A program made the position numbers and the translations under genes. A stretch of 64,000 bases of DNA from JBBDIP01 sp050260675. Lineage in GTDB: Bacteria; Bacillota; Sulfobacillia; Fermentithermobacillales; Fermentithermobacillaceae. Every line of letters starts with the position of its first letter. The first letter of the stretch is position 1. The notes beneath the pieces were generated by a model that worked only from the letters and a program-made list of their open reading frames with translations, did no database searches and was not told where the DNA came from. The DNA lies in the NCBI GenBank assembly GCA_050260675.1, contig JBLNCN010000010.1, positions 124,001 to 188,000 on the forward strand, given 5' to 3'. Of the stretch, positions 63,111-64,000 are shown in pieces.

Positions 63111-64000
63111 ATGTACGAGGACCTTACCCAGAGACTACAGACCATAGCCGAGAGGCTTGGCAGTATCGGGAGGTCTCTTTGACCTAGAAAGGCTCGAACG
63201 CGAACTCCAGGAAGCCAAGAGGGAACTGGAGGACCCGTCGGTCTGGCAGGACCCAAAGCGCGCCCAGGAGCTCGGCAGGAAACAGAGCCGCATCCAAAGC
63301 ACGTTGGAGCGCTTTAGCCGGCTCAGGACCATCTGTGAAGACGACATGGAAATGGCCGCGCTTGCTGAGGCTGAAGCGGACCTGTCGCTCATGGACGACC
63401 TCACTGAGTCGGTAAGGAAACTTGGGGAGGAAGTAAGGGAACTGGAGCTGGAAACCCTCCTTTCCGGGCCCTACGACTCCCGGGACGCCATTTTGACCCT
63501 CCACTCGGGGGCGGGCGGCACAGAGGCTATGGACTGGGTCGAGATGCTGTACCGGATGTACACCCGGTGGGCCGAACGCAAAGGATACAAGACCGAGCTT
63601 CTGGACTCGCTCCCCGGGGAAGAAGCCGGCCTCAAGAACGTGAGTTTCGCGGTAAAAGGAGACCACGCCTACGGCTTTCTCCGCAGCGAGCGGGGCGTTC
63701 ACCGGCTGGTCCGCATATCGCCGTTTGACTCCAACGCCCGAAGGCACACTTCGTTTGCTTCTTTGGACGTGCTCCCCGACATAGAAGAGGATTCCGAGGT
63801 GCAGTGGAGTCCTGACGAGGTCAAGATAGACACCTTCAAGTCCTCGGGTGCGGGCGGTCAAAACGTGAACAAAGTTGAGACAGGCGTCCGCATCACGCAC
63901 ATCCCCACAGGCATCGTGGTGTCGTGCCAGAACGAGCGCTCCCAGCATTCCAACAGAGTCCTGGCGGAGAGAATGCTGGCTGCCAAACTCCTAGCCATTA
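63111..64000 (+). CDS. prfB: Peptide chain release factor 2, with programmed +1 frameshift (cut by window end)
   Basis: RF2 ends translation at UGA and UAA. ATG 63111 opens 23 codons to CTT TGA C at 63177-63183. A Shine-Dalgarno-like GGGAGG at 63168-63173 stands three bases before CTT, the classic stimulator. After a +1 shift the frame from 63181 (GAC) continues to the window end. It encodes the SPF recognition tripeptide (RISPFDSNARRHTS) and the GGQ loop (SSGAGGQNVNK). The gene runs past 64000. Confidence 0.95.

Overview
The window is a chromosomal segment of a GC-rich, endospore-forming, flagellated member of the Bacillota (Firmicutes). The evidence is the sporulation genes (spoIID, a spoIIQ-like gene, spoIIID), the Bacillus/Clostridia-type gene order (tal-rho-rpmE; prfA-prmC-sua5-ywlE-rpiB-ywlG; murA-spoIID-spoIIQ-spoIIID-mbl-flhO-flhP-fabZ; comFC-yvyF-flgM-flgN-flgK-flgL-fliW-csrA-fliD-fliS-fliT-hpf-secA-prfB), and frequent GTG/TTG starts with strong GGAGG sites. 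The V-type ATPase and the Kal/Kce lysine-fermentation pair point to an anaerobic amino-acid fermenter. The genus cannot be read from the sequence; a deep-branching clostridial lineage is my inference.

Layout. 0-4 kb: tail of an unknown protein, an S41 processing protease, the lysine-fermentation enzymes Kal and Kce, and a transaldolase. 4-9 kb: Rho with a 400-residue disordered N-terminal extension, then an inserted cassette between rho and rpmE. The cassette holds a tandem repeat array, a consensus promoter, an anti-phage-type dCTP deaminase with a P-loop N-domain, and an overlapping 63-residue zinc-ribbon protein. 9-17.9 kb: translation and nucleotide housekeeping genes, including a Sua5-YwlE fusion, then the WecA-type and WecB cell-wall glycan genes. 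18-27 kb: a complete V/A-type ATPase operon (H-I-K-E-C-F-A-B-D) at the place where Bacillus has its F-type atp operon. The rotor subunit keeps the Na+ ligand set of the Enterococcus enzyme. 27-29.4 kb: murA and spoIID.

29.4-39.3 kb is an accessory block that separates spoIID from the spoIIQ-like gene. It holds a GGDEF/HD-GYP c-di-GMP protein, a GAF/CitT-type regulator with four spaced cysteines, a chemoreceptor followed by a truncated cheW remnant, an M42 peptidase, an unknown C39-like protein, a methyltransferase and a nucleotidyltransferase, plus two structured intergenic regions. 39.4-45.4 kb: spoIIQ-like gene (with a good sigma-F promoter), spoIIID, mbl, flhO, flhP, a rod-binding protein, fabZ and metK.

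45.5-55.1 kb: a membrane diguanylate cyclase, comFC, and the late flagellar operon. FliD carries an inserted discoidin-like domain. Three promoters of the form TAAA-N16-(T/C)CGAT suggest sigma-D control of flhOP, flgM and fliD. 55.2-64 kb: divergent cspA and hpf around a DnaA-box cluster, two unrecognised genes, an HD-GYP protein, a DUF5317-like protein, secA, and prfB with its programmed frameshift (cut by the window end).

Together the window joins core growth functions (termination, translation, wall synthesis, secretion) with ion-driven energy, sporulation, motility and c-di-GMP signalling. The clearest accessory system is the dCTP-deaminase/zinc-ribbon cassette.
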